Assembly (NCBI GenBank): GCA_963692975.2
Contig: CAXMMR010000007.1
Span: forward strand, 1-64,000
Reading direction: 5' to 3'
Length of the DNA: 64,000 bases
Origin: CAXMMR01 sp963692975
Lineage (GTDB): Bacteria; Pseudomonadota; Alphaproteobacteria; Acetobacterales; Acetobacteraceae
Within the stretch, counting starts at the first letter, position 1. Each line of letters opens with the position of its first letter. Shown here one piece after another: positions 56,550 through 64,000 of the stretch. The notes beneath the pieces were generated by a model that searched no databases, had not been told where the DNA came from, and was given only the letters and a program-made list of their open reading frames with translations. The translations under genes and the position numbers were made by a program.

Positions 56550-57599
56550 ATGCCGGACACCCCCACAACCGTGTCGCCGCGGCTGACCAGCCTCGCGCAT
56601 GGCGGCGGCTGCGGCTGCAAGCTCGCCCCGTCCGTCCTCGCCGACATCCTGGCCGAGATGCCGCAGGCCGCCGCCTATGCCAACCTGCTGGTCGGCACTG
56701 AGACCGGCGACGACGCCGCCGTCTGGCGCCTGAACGACACCCAGGCGCTGGTCGCCACCACCGACTTCTTCACCCCCATCGTCGACGACCCGTTCGATTT
56801 CGGCCGCATCGCCGCCGCCAACGCCCTGTCCGACATCTACGCCATGGGCGGCACGCCGATCTTCGCCCTGGCCCTGCTCGGCACCCCGCTCGGCAAGCTC
56901 GACCTGGCCACCGTGCGCCGGATCGTCGCCGGCGGCGCCGCCATCTGCGGCCAGGCCGGCATCCCGGTCGCCGGCGGCCACTCGATCGACAGCCCCGAGC
57001 CGCTTTACGGCCTGGTCGCGCTCGGCCTGGTCGCCCCGGACCACGTGCTGCGCAACAGCCGCGCCCAGGCCGGAGACGTGCTGGTGCTCACCAAGGCGCT
57101 CGGCGTCGGCATCTATAGCGCCGCGCTCAAGCGCGATCTGCTGTCGGCGGCGCACTACGCCGCGATGATCGCCTCGACGACGCAGCTCAACCGCATCGGC
57201 GCGGCGCTGCCCGACACCCCGGGCGTGCACGCGGTGACCGACGTCACCGGCTTCGGGCTGCTCGGCCACGCGCTCGAGCTCTGCCGCGGGTCCAACCTGT
57301 CCGCGACCATCGAGGCCGAGGCGCTGCCGCTGCTCGACGGCGTCGAGGCGCTGGCGGGGCAGGGGGTCGTCACCGGGGCGGCACAGCGCAATTGGAACAG
57401 CTACGGCGCCAGCGTGACCCTGGCGGCACCGGGCCGTCAGGCCCTGCTCACCGACCCGCAAACCAGCGGCGGCCTGCTGATTGCGCTCACGCCCGACGCG
57501 GCGCCGCACCTGCTCGCCAGGCTGCACGCCGAGGGCTACGCGCGCGCGACGATCATCGGCGCGCTGCAGGCGGGGCCGCCTCGAATCACGGTCGTTTAG
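56550..57599 (+). CDS. selD: selenide, water dikinase (selenophosphate synthetase)
   Basis: SelD makes selenophosphate from selenide and ATP. The catalytic loop is GGGCGCKLAP, with Cys21 in the position that is Sec in some orthologues and Lys24. ETGDDAAVW, TDFFTPIVDDPFDFGRIAAANALSDIYAMGG is the metal/ATP region (shown in part as DDPFDFGRIAAANALSD), and DPQTSGGLL closes it. The length is 349 aa. It is divergent from selAB and followed by repeat B8. Confidence 0.95.
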   Translation: MPDTPTTVSPRLTSLAHGGGCGCKLAPSVLADILAEMPQAAAYANLLVGTETGDDAAVWRLNDTQALVATTDFFTPIVDDPFDFGRIAAANALSDIYAMGGTPIFALALLGTPLGKLDLATVRRIVAGGAAICGQAGIPVAGGHSIDSPEPLYGLVALGLVAPDHVLRNSRAQAGDVLVLTKALGVGIYSAALKRDLLSAAHYAAMIASTTQLNRIGAALPDTPGVHAVTDVTGFGLLGHALELCRGSNLSATIEAEALPLLDGVEALAGQGVVTGAAQRNWNSYGASVTLAAPGRQALLTDPQTSGGLLIALTPDAAPHLLARLHAEGYARATIIGALQAGPPRITVV

Positions 57600-57727
57600 G
57601 AAGAAAGGGCTTCTTTTTTGAAAAAAAGAAGCAAAAAACTTTTGTCCGGCTGTCGCGTGCCTCAGTCGGTGCGGCAAGCAGGAGCAAAAGTTTTTTGGTC
57701 CTTTTTTTCAAAAAAGGACCGCTTCCT
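57600..57727. repeat. family B repeat, copy B8
   Basis: GCTTCTTTTTTG/AAAAAAAGAAGC, CAAAAAACTTT, a 55-bp spacer, AAAGTTTTTTGG and GGTCCTTTTTTTC/AAAAAAGGACC with CGCTTCCTT. It begins at the selD stop and ends 19 bp before the convergent hypothetical gene's stop. Confidence 0.93.
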
Positions 57728-57745
57728 TCCGTTTGCGCCGCAAGC

Positions 57746-58279
57746 CTAGCTCTTATGCGTCCTGTGAGCGGCGCGGCTCGACCGGCGGCTGCTGGCGCGC
57801 AGCACCCGCCCGCTCGTCGCACCGCTGCCGCAGGTCACGAAGTCCACCGGCTGCACGATGTCCTGCCCATGCGCATAGTCCGGCAGCTCCGAGCCGCCAT
57901 GCAGCGCCTGGACCTCCTCGAACATGCCGGCATTCTGCTGGCAGAACACGACGCCAAGCTTCAGCCCGTTATCCGACTGCACGTTGGCAAGCTGGGTGAT
58001 GTAGTCGTCATGCGCCTTCTGGGCGCTGCGGCCGTAGGCGTGCTTGAAGTAGCCGGTGAGCGCCGTCTCCTGCATCGCCAGGTCGCTCTTGTAGCGGCTG
58101 ATGAACTGGTTGTACTTCGACTGCTCACCGCAAGACAGCGCCATCACCATCAGCTCGCTCTTCAGCCCGGCCACGTCGAACGCGTGCCGGTCGCCAGGGC
58201 CCGCGCACTGGGAGGCGGCGCTGGCAAGCGGGGCGGCCAGCAGGCACGCCGACAGGACGGCTGAGGTGAGCAGGCGCAT
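57746..58279 (-). CDS. exported protein of unknown function
   Basis: The 177-aa protein has a clear signal peptide (LLTSAVLSACLLAAPLASA) and a helical mature domain with four cysteines (SQC, LSC, VFC, VTC), which may form two disulfides, e.g. around FDVAGLKSELMVMALSC and KLGVVFCQQN. The C-terminus is basic (RRSSRAAHRTHK). I do not recognise a named domain. It lies opposite selD; the 272 bp upstream hold no gene. Confidence 0.65.
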   Translation of the reverse strand: MRLLTSAVLSACLLAAPLASAASQCAGPGDRHAFDVAGLKSELMVMALSCGEQSKYNQFISRYKSDLAMQETALTGYFKHAYGRSAQKAHDDYITQLANVQSDNGLKLGVVFCQQNAGMFEEVQALHGGSELPDYAHGQDIVQPVDFVTCGSGATSGRVLRASSRRSSRAAHRTHKS

Positions 58280-58551
58280 CGGCTAACTCCAGGCTGAAGG
58301 GCATGCGTCGACCAAGGCGCCGACGCGGCAGCCTCCGACATGTCACCCGGGGCATGAGCTAGACAGGCTAATCGGCGGTTAAGCAACCCGATTTGCGTCC
58401 GCGCGCGAAGATCAGCATACGGTGTGACGGGCGCGCATCGTCGCATCGCTCGACGAGTGCGGGCGGCGCAGACAAGCGTCTGCAGGCGCCCGGAGCGCGA
58501 CGATGAGGACGCCGAAATGCCGGTTGCCGGCGTTCTCGGAAATGCAAGGGG

Positions 58552-58995
58552 ATGGGATTGAACGTTCGAGTTTCGCTCGGTGTGGCGGCCGCTGGCCTGC
58601 TGCTGCTGCCAGGCTGCACGCCGCAGGCGGTGACGGTGGAGAGTGGTGCGCCGTTGCCGCCGCATTACGGTCCGCCGCCGGCGCGCACCTGCACGCTGGC
58701 GCCCTTCACCCTCGCCGAAGGCGCAAGCACCGCGGTCGCCATGACGGTCAGCAGCGACGGCGGCTACTGCGCGATCCACGCCTCCGAGACCGCTGGCGGA
58801 CCCTTCGACGTCGGCATCGAGCCGACTCAGCCAGATCACGGCACCGCGCGCATCATCCGCTACAACGGTCAGACCAGCATCGAGTACATCGCCCGGACCG
58901 GCTATGTCGGCGCCGACAAGTTCGTCGCCGAGCTGATCCGCCGGGGCCAGCCCGGCTACACCACGCTCACGGTGTCGGTCGCAGTCATCAAGTAG
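58552..58995 (+). CDS. putative lipoprotein with Ig/cadherin-like domain
   Basis: The 147-aa protein has a lipobox (LLLLPGC) and a mature beta-rich domain with QTSIEYIARTGYVGADKFVAEL, which resembles the repeated YTPxxGYxGxDxF motif of bacterial Ig/cadherin-like domains. Start ATG 58552 or TTG 58558. Its last 8 bp overlap the end of cysI on the other strand. Function unknown, probably envelope-associated. Confidence 0.6.
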   Translation: MGLNVRVSLGVAAAGLLLLPGCTPQAVTVESGAPLPPHYGPPPARTCTLAPFTLAEGASTAVAMTVSSDGGYCAIHASETAGGPFDVGIEPTQPDHGTARIIRYNGQTSIEYIARTGYVGADKFVAELIRRGQPGYTTLTVSVAVIK

Positions 58996-60715
58996 ACGCG
59001 GCCTGGGCCCGCCACGCCCGTCCGAGCAGCCCCTCCAGCCCGGTGCGGTTGCACCAGTCGCCGAAGCCCTCGCCCGGCTGACCCTCAGCCGCGTAGTCAC
59101 GCAGCAGAGGGTCCAAGGTCTCGAACACGGCCGCCTCGGCGATCCGGTCGAACAGCCGGAACGACAGCCGCGTGCCCTCGAAATCGCCACCGACATAGAG
59201 CGCGTAGTACCCCGGCATGCGGCCGACCAAGCCGATATCGCCCGTATAGGTGCGCACGCAGCCGTTCGGGCAGCCGGTGATGCGCAGGCTGATCCGCCGG
59301 TCGCTCAGGCCATGTTTGGCGAGCAGCCCCTCCATCTGCGCCACGTGCTTTGGCTGCAGCCGCTCGGCCTCGGTGAGCGCCAGGCCGCAGGTCGGCAAAG
59401 CGGGGCAGGCGAGGGTGAAGCGCGCCAACGGCGTCATCGTCTCGGCAGCCGCCACGCCATGCTCGGCAAGCAGCGCCGTCACCTCGGCGCGCTGCTCAGG
59501 CGCGATGTCGCACAGCAGCGCGTCATGCTGCGGCGTTACCGTGATCGGATACCCGTAGCGCTGCGCGATCAGCCGCAGCGCGCTGCGCAGCCGCAGCGGC
59601 CCGTCGTCGAGAATACGGCCGGAGGCGATCGGCACCCCGAGCCACAGCCGGCCATCACCCTGCTCGTGCCAGCCCAATATGTCCGGCACCTCGAGCGTCA
59701 TCGGACGAGCCGGCTCGAACGCCTCGCCGTAGCTGTCCTCGAGCGTCGCCCGCACCCAGTCCAGCCCGCGATCGTCGACGACGTATTTCAGCCGGGCGCG
59801 GCGCCGGTCGCCACGGTCGCCGAAGTCGCGATGCAGCCCCATCACCGCATGCACCATCCGCAGCAGCCCGCCCGGCGGGATGAAGGCGATCGGGCTCGCC
59901 AGCCGCGGATAGGTGCGCGGCTTGTTGTGGGTCATGCCCAGACCGCCGCCGACGGCGATGTTGTAGCCGGCGAGCCGGTCGCCCTCCCAGATGGCGACGA
60001 TGCCGAGGTCGTTCGACAGCACGTCGATCGTGTTGTCCTCGGGCACCGTGATGCCGATCTTGAACTTGCGCGGCAGGTAGGTCGGCCCATACAGCGTCTC
60101 GACCTGCTCGGCCTCCGGCACGAAGCCGGGCGTCTCGTCGAGAAAGATCTCGTAATAGGCCCGGCTCTTCGGCTTGAGCAGCTCGGAGAGCTCACGCGCA
60201 TCGGCCAGCAGCCGCTCGTGCCTGGCGTCGCGGATCGGCGCCGGCGAGGCAGTGACGTTGCGGCTGACGTCGCCGCAGGCGCAGATGGTGGTGAGCAGCG
60301 TGTGGTTGACGGCGGCGATTGCCGGCTTGAGCTCGCCCTTCAGAATGCCGTGGAACTGAATGCCCTGCCGCGAGGTGATGCGGATGGTGCCGTTCGCATG
60401 GTCGTCGGCAAGCCGGTCCAGCCCGAGATACTGCGCCGCCGTCAGCCGCCCGCCGGGCATGCGGACGCGCAGCATGAACTGATATTCTTTCTCCAGCTTC
60501 TGCTGCTTGCGGGCCGTCGCGGTGTCGCGATCAAACTGCTCGTAGCTGCCGTGAAACTTCAGCAGCTGGTAGGCATCCTCGCTGACCTGGATGCCGCCCT
60601 CCGCCAGCTCCTCGGCCAGCCGTCCGCGCAGGCCGCGACTGGCAAGCTTCAGCGCCTCGGCGCCGGAACGTTTAGTACCCGGCGGTGTCAGCGCGCCGCT
60701 GATGTCATCGGGCAT
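58988..60715 (-). CDS. cysI: sulfite reductase hemoprotein, beta subunit
   Basis: CysI reduces sulfite to sulfide using siroheme and a [4Fe-4S] cluster. Cluster/siroheme ligands are CPALPTC and TGCPNGC; RITSRQGIQFHGILK, CACGDVSRN and VGGGLGMTHNKPRTYPRL are conserved. ATG 60715 with GGAG 8 bp upstream gives 575 aa. No flavoprotein cysJ is present in the window, so the electron donor (NADPH-CysJ or ferredoxin) is open. A SUMT for siroheme is encoded nearby. Confidence 0.92.
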   Translation of the reverse strand: MPDDISGALTPPGTKRSGAEALKLASRGLRGRLAEELAEGGIQVSEDAYQLLKFHGSYEQFDRDTATARKQQKLEKEYQFMLRVRMPGGRLTAAQYLGLDRLADDHANGTIRITSRQGIQFHGILKGELKPAIAAVNHTLLTTICACGDVSRNVTASPAPIRDARHERLLADARELSELLKPKSRAYYEIFLDETPGFVPEAEQVETLYGPTYLPRKFKIGITVPEDNTIDVLSNDLGIVAIWEGDRLAGYNIAVGGGLGMTHNKPRTYPRLASPIAFIPPGGLLRMVHAVMGLHRDFGDRGDRRRARLKYVVDDRGLDWVRATLEDSYGEAFEPARPMTLEVPDILGWHEQGDGRLWLGVPIASGRILDDGPLRLRSALRLIAQRYGYPITVTPQHDALLCDIAPEQRAEVTALLAEHGVAAAETMTPLARFTLACPALPTCGLALTEAERLQPKHVAQMEGLLAKHGLSDRRISLRITGCPNGCVRTYTGDIGLVGRMPGYYALYVGGDFEGTRLSFRLFDRIAEAAVFETLDPLLRDYAAEGQPGEGFGDWCNRTGLEGLLGRAWRAQAAST

Positions 60716-60730
60716 TGATGGTGCTCCGCT

Positions 60731-60854
60731 AAGCAAGGCCAGAGGCTCTGTCTCTGGACGCCGCTGGGGCCCGAGGCCCCAGACCCTTTTACGAATGGAT
60801 TTTAAAGGCTCCGCCTTTAATCGGGTCCAGGGGCAAAGCCCCTGGCCTTCTCTT
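60731..60854. repeat. family A repeat, copy A15, inverted orientation
   Basis: CCAGAGGC..GTCTCTGG, TGGGGCC/GGCCCCA, ATTTTAAAGG/CCTTTAAT and CCAGGGGC/GCCCCTGG with GGCCTTCTCTT, running from the peroxiredoxin stop to about 16 bp upstream of the cysI start. Confidence 0.92.
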
Positions 60855-61487
60855 TCAGGACGGCTGATCGACCATCCGCAGATACGGCCGCAGCGTGTCC
60901 CACCCGCCCGGGAACTTCACCTTGGCGTCCGCGTCCGACACGCTCGGCGCGATGATCACCTTCTCGCCCGGATGCCAATTCGCCGGCGTCGTCACCTTGT
61001 GCGCATCCGTCAGCTGCAGGCTGTCGATCACCCGCAGCACCTCCTCGAAGTTGCGCCCGGCCGACGGCGGATAGTTCAGCGTCAGCCGCACCTTCTTGTT
61101 GGGGTCGATGACGAACACCGTGCGCACCGTCACCGTCGGGTCCGCCTCGGGATGGATCATGCCGTAGAGCGTCGAGACCGTGCGGTCGCCGTCGATGATC
61201 AAAGGGAAGTTCAGCGCGTGGCCCTGGGTCTCAGCGATGTCGTCCGCCCAGCGCTCATGGTTCTCGCCGCTGTCCACCGACAGCCCGATCACCTTGACGT
61301 TCCGCTTGGCCCATTCCGGCGCCAGCCGCGCCACCTCGCCAAGCTCCGTCGTGCAAACCGGCGTGAAATCCTTCGGATGGCTGAACAGCACCCCCCAGGA
61401 GGCGCCGAGCCACTTGTGGAAATGGATGCGCCCGGCGGTGGTGGCCTGCTCGAAGTCGGGCGCGATCTGGCCCAGCTGAATGCTCAT
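60855..61487 (-). CDS. 1-Cys peroxiredoxin (Prx6 family)
   Basis: The 210-aa thiol peroxidase has the peroxidatic Cys45 in HPKDFTPVCTTEL and the C-terminal Prx6 extension (LNYPPSAGRNFEEVLRVIDSLQ, then TTPANWHPGEKVIIAPSVSD). No resolving Cys is present, as expected of the 1-Cys group. AGGAG lies 7 bp upstream of the ATG. The 252 bp upstream to the Rrf2 gene contain no ORF and probably its promoter. Confidence 0.93.
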   Translation of the reverse strand: MSIQLGQIAPDFEQATTAGRIHFHKWLGASWGVLFSHPKDFTPVCTTELGEVARLAPEWAKRNVKVIGLSVDSGENHERWADDIAETQGHALNFPLIIDGDRTVSTLYGMIHPEADPTVTVRTVFVIDPNKKVRLTLNYPPSAGRNFEEVLRVIDSLQLTDAHKVTTPANWHPGEKVIIAPSVSDADAKVKFPGGWDTLRPYLRMVDQPS

Positions 61488-61739
61488 GCAACCTACTCCT
61501 GCCTCGGCCGCTCTGGGCCTCGCCAGTGATATGGCGTAGATGATGCCGAACCACTAGCCCATCGCGGACGATTAGTGAAACACGCAGCGTCGCGCGTGTA
61601 AAAGGATGCTTGAGACTGCGCGAGGATGAGTCAGCTGGCGCGTCTTTCGAGACCGGAGCGGAGCGGCCTTGGTGGCCGTGAGTCTCGGCGAGCGCAGAAA
61701 GGCACGGCAGATGGCCATCCTAGTGGCGTATCGAGCGAC

Positions 61740-62210
61740 CTAGATGGAGAAGGTGATGGGCTCGGCTAACGGGCGTTGCAGGCCGCTCGCTTCGGCCCGC
61801 CGCAGCAGCGTCTCCAGGCTGATCGCCTGCAACTGCTCGCTCAATCCTGCCTCTAGCTCGCCCCACAGCGCGTCCACCACCTTGTCGTGCAACGGCCCGC
61901 CCGGCCCGGTCGAGCCGTCCTCGCAGCCGCCGCCGTCGTCGCTGGTGCCGACGCGTACGATCTCGGACAGGCTGATCTCGCGCGGCCGGCGGCCCAGCCG
62001 ATACCCGCCGCGCGGCCCCCGCACGCTGTCGAGCAGCCCGGACCGCGACAGCGCCTGCAGCAGCGGCTCGATCCCCCGCCGCGCCAGGCCCGCGCGCTCG
62101 GCGATGTCGGCGGCGCTGACCGTGGTCAGCCGGCCGGCGTGGAAGCCGACGTCGAGCATGATCAGCACGCCCAGCATCGCCCTGTCGCGCCGCACCAGCA
62201 TGCCGCCCAC
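61740..62210 (-). CDS. Rrf2-family transcriptional regulator
   Basis: The 156-aa protein has an N-terminal winged helix (VSAADIAERAGLARRGIEPLLQALSRSGLLDSVRGPRGGYRLG is the recognition and wing region; key residues GPRGGYRL). Only one Cys (GGGCED) is present in the region where IscR has three, so it probably does not carry an IscR-type Fe-S cluster. It is divergent from cysK, the arrangement expected of a CymR-like cysteine regulator. Start M at 62210 or 62201. Confidence 0.82.
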   Translation of the reverse strand: MGGMLVRRDRAMLGVLIMLDVGFHAGRLTTVSAADIAERAGLARRGIEPLLQALSRSGLLDSVRGPRGGYRLGRRPREISLSEIVRVGTSDDGGGCEDGSTGPGGPLHDKVVDALWGELEAGLSEQLQAISLETLLRRAEASGLQRPLAEPITFSI

Positions 62211-62298
62211 CCTCCGCTCTCATTGTTCAGGCCACGACCATAGCCCACCTAGAGCGGCAGATGGGCGCGTAACACGACCGTCATAAGGAGAATCTCCG

Positions 62299-63318
62299 AT
62301 GTCCGAGGTGTTGTCACGTCCGCCCGGCGCCTTGCCGGTTGCCCAGACGCCACGCCTGAGCCAGACCGCCGCCCCGCGCGGCCGCATCTACGCCAACATC
62401 CTGGAGACCGTCGGCGGCACGCCGCTGGTGCGCATCCCGCGCCTGGCCGCGGCCGAGAAGATCGTCGCCGACGTCGCGCTCAAGCTCGAGTTCTTCAACC
62501 CGCTCGGCTCGGTCAAGGACCGCATCGGGCTGTGGATGGTCGAGGCGGCGGAGCAGCAAGGGCAGATCACGCCGGGGCGAACGATCCTGGTCGAGCCGAC
62601 CTCCGGCAACACCGGCATCGCCCTCGCCTTTGTCGCCGCCGCAAAGGGCTACCGCCTCATCGTCACGATGCCCGAAAGCGCCTCGATCGAGCGGCGCAAG
62701 ATGCTGCGGCTGATGAACGCCGAGGTCGAGCTGACCCCCGCCAAGCTCGGCATGGCCGGCGCGATCGCCCGCGCCCGCGAGATCCTGGAGCAGACCGACG
62801 ACGCCTGGATGCCCCGGCAGTTCGACAACCCCGCCAACCCCGACATCCACGCGGCCACCTCGGCCGAGGAGATCTGGACCGACACCGACGGTCAGATCGA
62901 CATCCTGGTCGCCGGCGTCGGCACCGGCGGCACCATCACCGGCATCGCCCGCGCCCTGAAACCCCGCCGCCCGGGCCTGCGCGCCATCGCCGTCGAGCCG
63001 GCCGAAAGCGCCGTGCTGTCCGGCGACGAGCCAGGCCCGCACGGCATCCAAGGCATCGGCCCGGGCTTCAAGCCGGGCACGCTGGACATGAGCGTGGTCG
63101 ACGAGGTGATCAGCGTCTCCGAGCGGGAGTCGCTCGCGGCCGCCCGGCAAATCGCCCGCGTCGAAGGGCTGCCGGTCGGCATCTCGTCGGGCGCGACGCT
63201 GGTGGCGGTGCTGCGGCTCGGGCGACTGCCGGAAAACGCCGGCAAGCTGATCGTCGGCATCGTGCCCTCCTTCGCCGAGCGCTACCTGTCGACGGCCTTG
63301 TTCAGCGGGCTGACGTAA
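62299..63318 (+). CDS. cysK: cysteine synthase A (O-acetylserine sulfhydrylase)
   Basis: CysK makes cysteine from O-acetylserine and sulfide. The PLP Lys is in LGSVKDRIG (Lys73), the substrate loop is EPTSGNTGIALAF and the PLP phosphate loop is GVGTGGTITG. It has 339 aa, with about 25 extra N-terminal residues compared with E. coli CysK. AAGGAG is 8 bp upstream. It uses sulfide produced by CysI and is divergent from an Rrf2 gene. Confidence 0.93.
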   Translation: MSEVLSRPPGALPVAQTPRLSQTAAPRGRIYANILETVGGTPLVRIPRLAAAEKIVADVALKLEFFNPLGSVKDRIGLWMVEAAEQQGQITPGRTILVEPTSGNTGIALAFVAAAKGYRLIVTMPESASIERRKMLRLMNAEVELTPAKLGMAGAIARAREILEQTDDAWMPRQFDNPANPDIHAATSAEEIWTDTDGQIDILVAGVGTGGTITGIARALKPRRPGLRAIAVEPAESAVLSGDEPGPHGIQGIGPGFKPGTLDMSVVDEVISVSERESLAAARQIARVEGLPVGISSGATLVAVLRLGRLPENAGKLIVGIVPSFAERYLSTALFSGLT

Positions 63319-63464
63319 GAAAGACCAGGAGCTCTGCTCCTGGACCTCGCTGGGGCCTGAGGCCCCAGACCCCGTCACCGTCCTCGCCGGATGGCGCAAA
63401 TAACAAATGGATTTAAAGGCTCCGCCTTTAATCGGGTCCAGGGGCGACGCCCCTGGCCTTCCTT
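63317..63464. repeat. family A repeat, copy A16, inverted orientation
   Basis: CCAGGAGC/GCTCCTGG, TGGGGCC/GGCCCCA, ATTTAAAGG/CCTTTAAT and CCAGGGGC/GCCCCTGG with GGCCTTCCTT. It starts at the cysK stop, and its right arm encodes the last residues of the convergent SUMT gene. Confidence 0.92.
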
Positions 63465-64000
63465 GCCACCACTTCGCCCAAAATCAGCAGCGCCGGTCCA
63501 CCGTCCGACCAGATGGCGGCCTTGTCGGCGAGGCTCGCCAGCGTGCCCCTGAGAATGCGCTGCCGATCGGTGCCGCCGCGTTCCACCAGCATCGCCGGGT
63601 GCTCGGCGCGCATTCCCGCGGCCCGCAGTCCGGTTGCCAGGCGCGGCAGCGTCGCCAGCCCCATGTAGACCGCCACCGTCTTGCCGGGCCTGGCCAGGTC
63701 GTCGAAGTCGAGGTCCAGGTGCCCGTCGGCGACCGACCCCTTGAGGTGCCCGGTGACCAGCGTCAGCGACTGCGCCGCCTCGCGATGGGTCAGCGGCACG
63801 TGCGCGCCGGCCGCGCAGGCAAGTGCCGCGGTGATGCCGGGCACGATCTCGAAGGCGATGCCGGCCGCCTCCAGCACCTCCATCTCCTCGCCGCCGCGGC
63901 CGAAGACGAACGGGTCGCCGCCCTTCAGCCGCACCACCCGCTTGCCCTCCGACGCCAGCCTGACCAGCAAGGCCGAGATGTCCTCCTGCGGCAGCGTGTG
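63428..64000 (-). CDS. uroporphyrinogen-III C-methyltransferase (SUMT), 5' end outside window
   Basis: This enzyme methylates uroporphyrinogen III on the way to siroheme (or cobalamin). Visible C-terminal 190 residues carry RLKGGDPFVFGRGGEE (SAM site), VVPGITAALACAAGAHVPLTHR-like loop (VPGITAALACA), TLVTGHLK and YMGLATLP. It may be a stand-alone CobA or the end of CysG. It supplies siroheme for CysI upstream. Its last codons (KARGVAPGPD) and stop lie inside repeat A16. Confidence 0.9.
   Translation of the reverse strand, partial: HTLPQEDISALLVRLASEGKRVVRLKGGDPFVFGRGGEEMEVLEAAGIAFEIVPGITAALACAAGAHVPLTHREAAQSLTLVTGHLKGSVADGHLDLDFDDLARPGKTVAVYMGLATLPRLATGLRAAGMRAEHPAMLVERGGTDRQRILRGTLASLADKAAIWSDGGPALLILGEVVARKARGVAPGPD

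Noticed and set aside
60855..61487. Peroxiredoxin or SelD as selenoproteins
   Set aside because: Both catalytic positions are Cys codons (TGC), with no in-frame TGA.

Overview
The window is a GC-rich chromosomal segment from what looks like an alphaproteobacterium, most likely Acetobacteraceae or a related Rhodospirillales lineage. This is an inference from gene content, base composition, codon use and frequent GTG/TTG starts; no 16S gene is present. Nearly all of it is ordinary coding sequence. The exceptions are two families of palindromic intergenic repeats, 24 copies in all, most of which sit directly against stop codons.

Layout. 1-1.8 kb: a beta-helix (pectate-lyase-superfamily) protein cut by the left edge. 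1.9-14 kb: a multidrug efflux locus, with tetR, adaptor, two RND permeases and an outer-membrane factor on the minus strand, and a second outer-membrane factor divergent across a perfect TetR-type palindrome. 14.2-18 kb: a Tat-exported molybdenum aldehyde oxidoreductase (paoABC type). 18.1-20.3 kb: a flavin reductase, murQ behind a small secreted protein, and tRNA-Val(CAC). 20.5-26.9 kb: a DUF3108 protein, glmU-glmS, an orphan ClpP-like protease and glutathione reductase. 27-31 kb: an acyltransferase and a thiOSGE operon under a TPP riboswitch. 31.1-37.5 kb: an MFS exporter, then an AGE-type epimerase, a coiled-coil/glycan-type protein, a Wza-like lipoprotein and galE. 37.7-41.3 kb: a Cox11-cytochrome c fusion, an HNH protein, gluQRS and two low-complexity secreted proteins. 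41.4-49.6 kb: two paralogous aminotransferases, a class II photolyase, a group II PLP decarboxylase and malic enzyme. 50-52.3 kb: galU and a phosphoglucomutase/phosphomannomutase, which with galE and wza point to nucleotide-sugar and exopolysaccharide synthesis. 52.5-57.6 kb: entericidin and a complete selenocysteine locus (selC tRNA, selB, selA, divergent selD). 58.9-64 kb: a sulfur-assimilation cluster (cysI, 1-Cys peroxiredoxin, an Rrf2 regulator divergent from cysK, and a SUMT for siroheme cut by the right edge).

Most notable: (i) Cox11 fused to a C-terminal c-type cytochrome; (ii) two repeat families with inverted ends that act positionally as shared 3' ends of genes, and in several places supply the terminal codons of proteins; (iii) a secreted protein made of two copies of a C-x9-C-x7-C-x10-C module; (iv) a cluster of ten single-base indels between 34.7 and 40.7 kb that breaks five genes and looks more like sequence error than decay.
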